Source of the DNA: CAZQYB01 sp964597535
GTDB taxonomy: Bacteria > Planctomycetota > Phycisphaerae > Sedimentisphaerales > Anaerobacaceae
Direction of reading: 5' to 3'
Assembly (NCBI GenBank): GCA_964597535.1
Contig: CAZQYB010000006.1
Span: 1 to 34,512, forward strand
Length of the DNA stretch: 34,512 bases
The position numbers were made by a program, and so were the translations under genes. The notes beneath the pieces are model-generated. The model was not told the DNA's origin. It made no database searches and saw only the letters and a list, made by a program, of their open reading frames with translations. Below are positions 9,720 through 16,693 of the stretch, in pieces. Every line of letters begins with the position of its first letter. Positions within the stretch are counted from its first letter, which is position 1.

Positions 9720-9953
9720 CTAAATTACATACTTCCTGCTGTTTTCAATCACCTTATCCGTTTGTCTGGAAACATCCTGTACATATCTTGTTGCCATCTT
9801 CAAATTAGCATGACCGAGAAGCTTTTGAACCGCAAAGGGTTCGCCTGATCTGGCGGCAATAGTGGCAGCAGTTCTTCGGAGCGTGTAGAAACCTGTCCCT
9901 TTTGGAGCCCGGATACCTGCTTTTTGCCTAGTTGCTCTGTCTCCATTATGTCT
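9720..9953 (-). pseudogene. Tyrosine-integrase C-terminal fragment (copy B)
   Basis: On the minus strand the frame ending in TAG at 9720-9722 reads about 75 residues of a tyrosine recombinase C-terminus without interruption. It has the box II arginine (FYTLRRTAATIAARSG), the histidine of LLGHANLKMAT, and the nucleophile-type tyrosine in RYVQDVS, and ends IENSRKYVI. The N-terminal SAM-like domain and box I region are not found in the same frame upstream, so this is a truncated or frameshifted gene. It pairs with copy A at 243-390 in the same orientation. The two may be ends of one element or two separate integrations. Confidence 0.75.
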
Positions 9954-10034
9954 CCAAGAGGAAGTACTTTCAGCATAAGGGGTAAGAAATGCACCTCGTT
10001 TTTTGGCAAAGAATCAACTTTTTCAGAAAATTCT

Positions 10035-10337
10035 TTAAAAAATAGTATGTTCAATCCGATGACCGAAGCCAACGAGCGATAGGATACTTAATCCTGACAT
10101 ATGTCCCACCGGTGCGGTATTTCTGATGTGTATTGCCTTGCTTGGTGCTTGACACCAAGCAAGGAGGTTTATCGCTTTAAGGCCAAAAGATGAACGGGAA
10201 GAGAGGAGCATATGTTTTACCATATGCTCCTGTCCATCTTCCGGCATCGACCAAGCGCTCGGGTTGCTCCTCAGCAGAGCCCTATCCTCTTGATCGACAA
10301 TTTCAATTCGATGTTGGTTGTTATTGAAGTCAAGCAT
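10035..10337 (-). CDS. Hypothetical ORF overlapping the DUF1670 stop (possibly a remnant)
   Basis: Its ATG (10335-10337) overlaps the stop codon of the upstream DUF1670 gene, as in translationally coupled operons. The reading frame is 100 codons long. The first half (MLDFNNNQHRIEIVDQEDRA and on) looks protein-like, but the second half crosses both perfect hairpins and runs towards the integrase fragment. That suggests only the 5' end of a third operon gene survives. I do not recognise the family. It could equally be a chance frame. Confidence 0.25.
   Translation of the reverse strand: MLDFNNNQHRIEIVDQEDRALLRSNPSAWSMPEDGQEHMVKHMLLSSRSSFGLKAINLLAWCQAPSKAIHIRNTAPVGHMSGLSILSLVGFGHRIEHTIF
10136..10164. 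repeat. Perfect 12-bp inverted repeat
   Basis: CCTTGCTTGGTG (10136-10147) and CACCAAGCAAGG (10153-10164) form a perfect 12-bp stem with a 5-base loop. There is no T-tract on either side, so it is not a standard Rho-independent terminator. It sits downstream of the DUF1670 gene pair and may be a transposon end, a recombinase site or an RNA-stability hairpin. Confidence 0.7.
10204..10231. repeat. Perfect 11-bp inverted repeat
   Basis: AGGAGCATATG (10204-10214) and CATATGCTCCT (10221-10231) form a perfect 11-bp stem around a 6-base loop, only 40 bases from the hairpin at 10136-10164. No T-tract follows. On the minus strand this hairpin is met first after the DUF1670 stop codon. Confidence 0.7.
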
Positions 10338-11103
10338 TTTTACCTTTCAGCTCTTCATCAATTTCTTGATACACTTCTACCAGTGAAACTCTACAATTTA
10401 AAATATGAGATATCTCAGCGGTATCCATCCCTTGTTGTAAACAATGGCGTACACGGTCAAACTGTCCCAGATAACGATCAACGGCCTCAAGACTGTGGTA
10501 AGTCTCACGAGCAATTTGATCAGCGCTCTTGCCTTCAACATAACGCTTGTGACAAATAATCCACTTGTGTGACAACGAATTACCGGCATCATGGACAGTT
10601 CCGCGTCGAGGTATCAGAGTTTTATTTTGACGCTCGTAGTTTGCCAATAACTGAGCTATGAGCGAGTCAGCAAGGTTTAATATTTCAGACAGGTCATGGT
10701 TGGTTAATAAACCTCCCTGCTCGTATGCCTGGCGACACATTCGAATTGCCTTACGCAACCTCCACTGACGAGGGTGTACCCGGTCTATACGTCCCTGAAC
10801 ATCTTCTGCGGTACTGGCATCTAAAACCACCGTAATCAGATCAGTGTCTGCAATCTTCTGACACCATCCGGGACGGTCATTTATGCTGACGGCCGTCCAA
10901 ACTATCTGGCCATGATGAACATAATCCTTCGAGCGGATATGATTATTAACTACCTCCATGATCATTTCTGCACAGAGCTTGCAGATACGGGGGCCGCCGA
11001 TACGTGGGAATTCTTTTGCAATGCTGTGGGCCAAGGCATTTTCCAGCGTTTTGGCCAATAATGGCTGTAATCCGGCCTTTAAACGGTCATTCTTGTTAAT
11101 CAT
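10330..11103 (-). CDS. DUF1670-family protein, downstream copy
   Basis: A 257-residue protein of the DUF1670 family, whose function is unknown. The signature section LIPRRGTVHDAGNSLSHKWI (about 165-185) is followed by EGKSADQIARETYHSLEAVD, a helix-turn-helix-like segment, and a second one near LQQGMDTAEISHILNC. A further possible helix-turn-helix precedes the signature (GGLLTNHDLSEILNL). The start is well supported: AGGAGG lies seven bases before the ATG. The gene overlaps the end of the other DUF1670 gene by 8 bp, so the two are probably translated together. A DNA-binding role, perhaps linked to the mobile DNA around it, is inferred from the helix-turn-helix pattern and the neighbouring integrase remains. 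Confidence 0.7.
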   Translation of the reverse strand: MINKNDRLKAGLQPLLAKTLENALAHSIAKEFPRIGGPRICKLCAEMIMEVVNNHIRSKDYVHHGQIVWTAVSINDRPGWCQKIADTDLITVVLDASTAEDVQGRIDRVHPRQWRLRKAIRMCRQAYEQGGLLTNHDLSEILNLADSLIAQLLANYERQNKTLIPRRGTVHDAGNSLSHKWIICHKRYVEGKSADQIARETYHSLEAVDRYLGQFDRVRHCLQQGMDTAEISHILNCRVSLVEVYQEIDEELKGKNA

Positions 11104-11998
11104 GCTGTCGCCTCCTACTGGATTTTTTTCCCCCTTTTGAGCACGTCCCCAGACGCATCAGCTCCTCAAGATGATAAGACATATTCTTGTCTGATTCACA
11201 TTCGGTTATAATGTCAAGATACTGTTGAACTAAAGCCTTACCTCTCCGCAAGAGAAAAGCAATTTGTCCTACCTGCATATCTTTGTGTTTCAGATGTACA
11301 CAGCGTGCAAAGGTGGCAAGGTAATTGTTTACTGCTTGGGGGCTGTGTTTCATTATCTGGCAAATCTGTGTCATTGTTTTACCTTCCAACGCCAGATGAA
11401 CTATCTTAGTCCGATGAGTTAAGACTGGACCAATGTCATGAACGGTGCTGCGTAGTGGTATCATCACATCCGGGTTTACTTGGCGCAGAAAATTTAAGTC
11501 CCGAGTGATTGTACGAGTAGATACAAAGAACACTCGATAGGCCAAATCTTCACGAGTCAACAGGGCGCCCTGACTCAATGCTTCCTGGCAAAGATCTATG
11601 ATTCGAGCCTGTCGAAAACCAGCAGCTCCCTGCTCCTGTAAGATCCGATCATCTTCAGGTCCACGATGTATTGTCAGGCATACACTTTGCTTATCGCAAT
11701 CAACCACAGGTTTGCCTGCCGGCTCATCGGCGCTGACGGCAATTAGAGTAACTTTTCCCGGTGGTGCTTTGACAGATTGTTCATCGAGAAAAGGAAAGTA
11801 TACTTCTTTGACAACCTCAAGAACTGCTTCAGCTTCGAACGGTGAACAGTTTAACCCGTTCCGAATCTCGTTGAGAAACTTGGCGTCAAGAGTCTTTGAA
11901 TCCAGACATAGCAAGAAGTGGTACACCACCCCCCAATAGGCATATGGGATCCAAAGGAATGCTTTTATTTGCCATATCAAGCGGTCTCCAACAGGCAA
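11096..11998 (-). CDS. DUF1670-family protein, upstream copy
   Basis: A DUF1670 paralogue of up to 300 residues. It shares the layout of the downstream copy: QGALLTREDLAYRVFFVSTR (helix-turn-helix-like), then IPLRSTVHDIGPVLTHRTKI, then EGKTMTQICQIMKHSPQAVN (second helix-turn-helix) and MQVGQIAFLLRRGKALVQQY. The C-terminus is strongly basic (GGKKSSRRRQHD). The longest frame opens with TTG at 11998, but its first 30 or so residues look non-coding. GTG or TTG codons near 11930-11950 are alternative starts, so the true N-terminus is uncertain. The family is found in bacteria and archaea without an assigned function. The pair is expressed away from the nucleotidyltransferase on the plus strand. 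Confidence 0.65.
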   Translation of the reverse strand: MPVGDRLIWQIKAFLWIPYAYWGVVYHFLLCLDSKTLDAKFLNEIRNGLNCSPFEAEAVLEVVKEVYFPFLDEQSVKAPPGKVTLIAVSADEPAGKPVVDCDKQSVCLTIHRGPEDDRILQEQGAAGFRQARIIDLCQEALSQGALLTREDLAYRVFFVSTRTITRDLNFLRQVNPDVMIPLRSTVHDIGPVLTHRTKIVHLALEGKTMTQICQIMKHSPQAVNNYLATFARCVHLKHKDMQVGQIAFLLRRGKALVQQYLDIITECESDKNMSYHLEELMRLGTCSKGGKKSSRRRQHD

Positions 11999-12293
11999 TA
12001 AGGCAGGTTATAGGCTAAAAAGCAGGATTAGGACAGGGGCTTAATTGTTGGTAATTGTTGGTCTGCAAGGCTGAACTTGGCCCCTGATAAATGAAAACGA
12101 ACAGTACGGGGCCATTACCAAATACAATGCTCTAAGACACAGCTTGCTTGTCAAAGAAGTCGCTAACAAATGTTCAGAAGACCAAATAGTTGTTGACTTC
12201 AATCCCACATTTGATTAGAGTTTAGTTGTCCGGGACCTTAAGTACGCTTAGTTCGGCTTCAAAGCAGTTCAACAAAGGAATTTTAATAGGTAC
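11999..12293. other. Divergent intergenic region with tandem 10-mer
   Basis: This region separates the minus-strand DUF1670 pair from the plus-strand genes. It contains TAATTGTTGG twice in tandem (12043-12062), which could be a regulator site, and GGCCCC...GGGGCC arms about 23 bases apart (near 12080-12114). A short open stretch between about 12100 and 12216 might be the remnant of another gene. I cannot assign a promoter with confidence. Confidence 0.35.
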
Positions 12294-12863
12294 TTGTTTA
12301 CAACCGCTTATCCCATGCATCCTGATTTGGTAAAGGCCGCAAAACAGTTGGACGTCAGCTTGCCTGGTTTAGAAAGAGCTGCAAAGCATTCTGAACAGGT
12401 CATAGACCATTATAAGACGGTTCTGCCTGAGTTCCTGAAGAACACAAAACCCGCCATAAGCTCAGTGGAGCTAGAACATGCAGATATAGTTCTACTTGGC
12501 TCGATTGCACGGCAAGAGAGCACTCCAACTTCAGATTGTGATTACTACATTTTAGAGGACGGAGCTCGTCCGGCAACGGCGCGAGGGTTAAGGTTTGCTG
12601 CCGAGAGCATACGCCAAGAAATTGATGTTGAACAACTAGGAGCCCGAGGCGCGTTCGGCGAAATTGTGGTTGCTGGCAACCTTTACGAGCGTATTGGGCT
12701 CGAAGTTGACTCAAATGTCAACCTGACGCAGCGCACGCCGGAACGATTATGGGCGTCGAAACTAACTCTATGCAATTCTACCCGGCAGCTTCAGCGCCTG
12801 AAGAAGCCATCCACCCTGGGCTTTACCGACGGCGTAACGGCCAGGTTAACTTGTCAACCGTAA
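12294..12863 (+). pseudogene. Nucleotidyltransferase-fold gene, probably C-terminally broken
   Basis: Up to 189 codons from a TTG at 12294; an in-frame ATG at 12315 (MHPDLVKAAKQLDV) is an alternative start. Residues about 65-90 carry a nucleotidyltransferase core: LLGSIARQESTPTSDCDYYI, with the G-S-x-A-R and S-D-x-D-x-Y pattern that binds metal and nucleotide. A following stretch, GARGAFGEIV...RIGLEVDSNVNLTQR, is typical of uncharacterised DUF294-like transferases. Right after NLTQR the translation loses protein character and stops, where relatives carry a further helical domain, so a deletion or frameshift near 12735 is likely. Another frame (to 12940, ending DLPDLAASFEK) may hold the tail of a different gene. 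The substrate is unknown. Confidence 0.5.
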
Positions 12864-12952
12864 ACGGCCCAGGTTTTGGCTACAGGCTTAACGAGATTAA
12901 GAGAGACTTACCTGATTTGGCCGCAAGTTTTGAAAAGTAGAGTGACACCGAT

Positions 12953-14368
12953 ATGCAGGACGCGAGCAAAAAAAGCAAGAAACGAAAGTGGAGACTTGGG
13001 CCGAGCACAATTGAAGACCTCAAGCAATTAGCCGCTCTGCTCAATGTCACTATAGATGCAATAGAGGATGTCTCAATCCTATCCGAGCCCGTGCAAATCA
13101 GCAGTTTGGTCATACCTAATTCACTGGCGATTCATCCGATGGAATCAGCCGATGGTGACGCCCAGGGCCATCCAGGCGAACTTACCTTCAGGCGATATGA
13201 AAGATTTGCCGCCGGTGGCGCAGGCCTGATCTGGGCAGAAGCAACAGCCGTTGTCCCTGAGGGCCGGGCTTACCCGAGACAGCTCTGGCTAAATGAAGAA
13301 AGCAAAGAGAGCTTTGCGGCAATGGTAAAAAGAATGCGAGACGTCGCTGCCGAAAGCGTGGGGCCGGGCCATAAACCAGTAATTGTCCTACAGCTGACCC
13401 ACTCCGGTCGCTACAGTAAGTCACAAGGCCGACCTCATCCGCTAATCTGTCGGCGCGACCCATACAGGGACACTCTGAGCCTACAGCCGCAACCTGACCT
13501 AAACGCAAAAAGCATAATATCGAGTGATTGGCCCATCCTTACGGACGAATATCTCGATAGCCTTATCGACGCTTACGTCGAGGCAGCAAGGATAGCGTAC
13601 GAAGTTGGGTTTGATGCGGTGGACATCAAATCATGCCATGGCTATCTGATTAGCGAGCTTCTGGCCTGCCATAACAGAAAAGGCAAGTACGGCGGCTCAT
13701 TTGAAAACCGAACAAGATTTTTGCTTGAGGTCATCGATAGAATTCACAGGGAGCTTGGCGAAGACAAAGCTGTTGTCACAAGGCTCAGTTTATATGATGC
13801 TGTACCATACCCATTCGGATGGGGCGTTGATAAGAAAGATTATGCTAAGCCTGATTTGACAGAACCAAAGAAGTTAATCGCCTTGCTTGCCGAACGCGGT
13901 GTCCGGATGATAAACGTCACGGTCTCTGACCCTCACTATAATCCACATCATGGAAGGCCCTTCAATCAACCGATAGCCAATGGCTACGAGTCACCGGAAC
14001 ATCCGTTGGTGGTCGTCAGCAGATTAATCGACTTGGCAGGGGAAATTCAAAAGGGATTTACCGATATTGCGATTGTTGGCACAGGCTACAGTTGGCTAAG
14101 GACGCTTATGCCCAATGTTGCTGCTGCATGCAAAGCAAACGGATTAGCTGCTGTCATTGGTGTTGGTCGAATGGCCTTTGCCTATCCAGATTTTGCAAAA
14201 GATATTATTCGCAACGGCCGTCTCGACCAAAATAAAGTATGTACAACCTGCAGCAAATGCACGCAGATAATGATTGATGGCGGAATGACAGGCTGTGTAG
14301 TGCGGGACAACGAAGTTTATGGCCCGATTTACAAGCGCTGCCGAATGACTGCCAAAGAAAAATCCTGA
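12953..14368 (+). CDS. OYE-family NADH:flavin oxidoreductase with Fe-S-type cysteines
   Basis: A 471-residue FMN-dependent TIM barrel of the old yellow enzyme family. Residues 54-65 (IPNSLAIHPMES) begin the barrel. HSGRYS, CHGYL at 228-232 (active-site His229) and YGGSFENR at 246-253 are family hallmarks. Near the C-terminus, cysteines 430, 433, 436 and 448 form C-x2-C-x2-C-x11-C, close to the 4Fe-4S site of 2,4-dienoyl-CoA reductase and trimethylamine dehydrogenase. Unlike those enzymes of about 670 residues, this one ends right after the cluster and lacks the FAD/NAD(P) domain. Electrons must therefore come from elsewhere, perhaps from the flavoprotein at 19922. It has a basic N-terminal extension of about 50 residues and no signal peptide. 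It is the first gene of the co-oriented cluster. The substrate is unknown; an enoate-like or sugar-derived enone is an inference. Confidence 0.85.
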   Translation: MQDASKKSKKRKWRLGPSTIEDLKQLAALLNVTIDAIEDVSILSEPVQISSLVIPNSLAIHPMESADGDAQGHPGELTFRRYERFAAGGAGLIWAEATAVVPEGRAYPRQLWLNEESKESFAAMVKRMRDVAAESVGPGHKPVIVLQLTHSGRYSKSQGRPHPLICRRDPYRDTLSLQPQPDLNAKSIISSDWPILTDEYLDSLIDAYVEAARIAYEVGFDAVDIKSCHGYLISELLACHNRKGKYGGSFENRTRFLLEVIDRIHRELGEDKAVVTRLSLYDAVPYPFGWGVDKKDYAKPDLTEPKKLIALLAERGVRMINVTVSDPHYNPHHGRPFNQPIANGYESPEHPLVVVSRLIDLAGEIQKGFTDIAIVGTGYSWLRTLMPNVAAACKANGLAAVIGVGRMAFAYPDFAKDIIRNGRLDQNKVCTTCSKCTQIMIDGGMTGCVVRDNEVYGPIYKRCRMTAKEKS

Positions 14369-14508
14369 ACTTGGATACAGGTCAAAGACAGCTATCCAGC
14401 AGCCAAACTGATATTGTGCTTTCGGATTTCGCTTCAGATGTTATTATATTGCCAAGTTTAGCTTCCCTGATGGAGAAAAATATACACGCAGGAAAGCAGA
14501 AAGACTAA

Positions 14509-15846
14509 ATGCTGATAGGAAACCGGCACATCTCGTATCTTTTGGCAATAACGCTGACAGTATCCTCGTCTTGCTCAGCACCAGTGGAACCCGCGTTCCC
14601 AAACCCGCGTATTGTACCGGTTGCCAAAGGCTGGGCCAAGAATTCTGTTAACGCCACTATCTTCAGAATAAACTCAGTAGCAACGTACGCAGACACCCAA
14701 TACATCGTTTTCTACAGTGAGGACAGCCACGTGGTTCTGGCAAAGCGAAAGCTCGGCACTACAGATTGGCAGATTCACAAGACTCGGTACAAGGGAAATA
14801 CCAAAGACGCCCACAACGGCATCAGCATAGCCGTTGACGGCAGCGGCATACTCCACATGTCCTGGGACCATCACTGCGACCCACTGAACTATTGTCACTC
14901 AGTTGCGCCTGGCTCACTTCAATTGACCGACAAGATGCACATGACCGGTCAGAATGAAAAGAGAGTAACATATCCTGAGTTTTACAATTTGGAGGATGGT
15001 AGCCTACTTTTTCTTTACCGTGACGGTGGTTCCGGCAATGGAGATACTATGCTGAATCGCTATGATGTTCAGACCAAAAAGTGGTCAGTGGTTCAACACC
15101 CGCTTATACACGGCCAGGGCCAGCGCAACGCCTACACAAACCAAATAGCCATTGATAAACACGGCAACTGGCATATCTCTTGGTGCTGGCGGGAAACTGG
15201 TGATGTGGCTACCAACCACGATATCTGCTATGCCAAGTCAACCAATGAGGGCAACAGCTGGCAGAAATCCACCGGCGAAAAGTACGCCCTTCCAATCACC
15301 GCAGACAACGCCGAATACGGCTGCCGAATACCGCAGAACAGCGAGTTAATAAATCAGACCTCAATGACAGTTGACCCCAAAGGCCGGCCGCTGATTGCCA
15401 CCTACTGGCGGCCTGAGGCAACAGAGGTTCCGCAGTATCACCTCATATATTATGACGGCGAAAGGTGGAAGACCGCTCAAATCAGCCAGCGCAAAACCCC
15501 ATTCACGCTCAGTGGTGGAGGCACCAAACGCCTTCCGATATCTCGACCAAAGATTCTGGCAGATTCCAGCGATAGACTATATCTTATCTTCCGCGACCAG
15601 GAACGCGCCGGCCGCGTATCGGTGGCCGTTTGTCAGGACCCTAAACGCATGAAATGGCGCATCGAAGACTTGACCGAGCATTCAGTAGGATTGTGGGAGC
15701 CGAGCTACGACAGCGTTCTTTGGCAGCAAGAAAACGCGCTACACCTTTTCCTGCAAAACGTTGAGCAAAAAGACCGCGATGTTCTGGAGGAAATACCGCC
15801 CACAATGGTCTCGGTTTTGGAGTGGACGCCGCACGAAATCATTTGA
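14509..15846 (+). CDS. Secreted BNR_4-type beta-propeller protein (candidate polysaccharide lyase/glycosidase)
   Basis: A 445-residue exported protein. The N-terminus MLIGNRHISYLLAITLTVSS is a signal peptide with Cys-Ser-Ala following, so either lipoprotein processing (weak lipobox) or ordinary cleavage is possible. The rest matches the BNR_4 seven-bladed propeller: DAHNG at 100-104 and SWDHHCDPLNYCHS from 118, with histidines 102, 121 and 122, and later GNWHISWCWRETGD. BNR_4-fold CAZy families include ulvan lyases (PL24, PL25) and rhamnose-glucuronate enzymes (PL27, GH145), where propeller histidines act in catalysis or metal binding. AGGAA lies upstream of the ATG. The neighbouring KDG kinase and aldolase fit a product containing an unsaturated uronate, but the exact substrate cannot be read from sequence. 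Confidence 0.75.
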   Translation: MLIGNRHISYLLAITLTVSSSCSAPVEPAFPNPRIVPVAKGWAKNSVNATIFRINSVATYADTQYIVFYSEDSHVVLAKRKLGTTDWQIHKTRYKGNTKDAHNGISIAVDGSGILHMSWDHHCDPLNYCHSVAPGSLQLTDKMHMTGQNEKRVTYPEFYNLEDGSLLFLYRDGGSGNGDTMLNRYDVQTKKWSVVQHPLIHGQGQRNAYTNQIAIDKHGNWHISWCWRETGDVATNHDICYAKSTNEGNSWQKSTGEKYALPITADNAEYGCRIPQNSELINQTSMTVDPKGRPLIATYWRPEATEVPQYHLIYYDGERWKTAQISQRKTPFTLSGGGTKRLPISRPKILADSSDRLYLIFRDQERAGRVSVAVCQDPKRMKWRIEDLTEHSVGLWEPSYDSVLWQQENALHLFLQNVEQKDRDVLEEIPPTMVSVLEWTPHEII

Positions 15847-15861
15847 ACAAGGAGACTGAGT

Positions 15862-16659
15862 ATGGCCGAGCGACCCGTAGCGATAGTCACCGGGGCAAGC
15901 AGAGGAATTGGAAAGGCAATTGCCAAGGAGCTTGCAGAGTCAGGTTACGACTTAGTAGTCAACCATCTTGATTTTACGCCTCAAGGCGAACCCGATCTAT
16001 CCTTTGTTGAGCAAACCCAAAAAGAAGTTGAGAGTCTTGGTGCTCCGTGCAAAACTGTGCGAGGCGATGTTGGTTGTGCTGAGGACCAGACTCGGCTCAT
16101 TGATTTTACCAGAAGCGAATTCGGCCGAGTCGATTTGCTCGTGAACAATGCAGGTGTCGCGCCGCTAAATAGAACCGATATCCTTGAAGCCACAGAGGAA
16201 AGCTTTGACAAAGTGATGGGAATAAATCTCAAAGGGCCATACTTTTTAACGCAAAAGGTGGCGAACTGGATGATTAAACAAAAAAAGCAACACCCTGACC
16301 GAACCTTCAGAATCATCAACATTAGCTCAGCTTCAGCATACACCAGCAGCCCAAATCGTGGCGAATATTGCGTTAGCAAAGCTGGACTCAGTATGATGAC
16401 AAAACTTTACGCAGACAGATTGGCTGAATACGGTATCGGCGTATTTGAAATCAGGCCCGGTATTATCGCTACCGATATGACCAGCGTTGTCAAGGACAAA
16501 TATGACAAGCTGATAGCTGAAGGAGTGACGCCAATTAAACGCTGGGGCCAGCCGGAAGACGTTGCAAAGGCAGTCGGTGCAATTGCGCAAGGAAGATTAG
16601 ACTTCTCTACCGGCGAAGTGATTAACGTTGACGGTGGCTTCCATTTAAGAAGACTGTAA
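15862..16659 (+). CDS. SDR-family NAD(P)-dependent oxidoreductase
   Basis: A 265-residue classical short-chain dehydrogenase, annotated in many genomes as 3-ketoacyl-ACP reductase. It shows TGASRGIG (residues 10-17, dinucleotide binding), NNAGVAP, a serine in NISSASAY, and the YxxxK catalytic pair Tyr169/Lys173 (YCVSK). AAGGAG precedes the ATG, and the gene starts 15 bp after the BNR_4 gene, so it is in the same transcript. In a uronate pathway an SDR reduces 4-deoxy-5-hexosulose-uronate to 2-keto-3-deoxygluconate. That role is inferred from the KDG kinase and aldolase nearby. A short insertion (about 38-50, TPQGEPDLSF) follows the second strand. A role in fatty-acid synthesis is unlikely in this setting. 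Confidence 0.85.
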   Translation: MAERPVAIVTGASRGIGKAIAKELAESGYDLVVNHLDFTPQGEPDLSFVEQTQKEVESLGAPCKTVRGDVGCAEDQTRLIDFTRSEFGRVDLLVNNAGVAPLNRTDILEATEESFDKVMGINLKGPYFLTQKVANWMIKQKKQHPDRTFRIINISSASAYTSSPNRGEYCVSKAGLSMMTKLYADRLAEYGIGVFEIRPGIIATDMTSVVKDKYDKLIAEGVTPIKRWGQPEDVAKAVGAIAQGRLDFSTGEVINVDGGFHLRRL

Positions 16660-16693
16660 GGAAAAATCAAAATAGCTTAAAAGGAAACAGGCA

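Noticed and set aside
10136..10164. Perfect hairpin as a Rho-independent terminator
   Set aside because: There is no run of T on either strand after the stem, so it was listed as an inverted repeat.
12851..12870. CCGTAAACGG as a LacI-type operator for the carbohydrate cluster
   Set aside because: It is a single, short and imperfect site, no LacI-family regulator is in the window, and no promoter is visible around it.
15862..16659. FabG of fatty-acid synthesis
   Set aside because: The SDR motifs fit, but the neighbours are all carbohydrate genes and no other fab gene is present.
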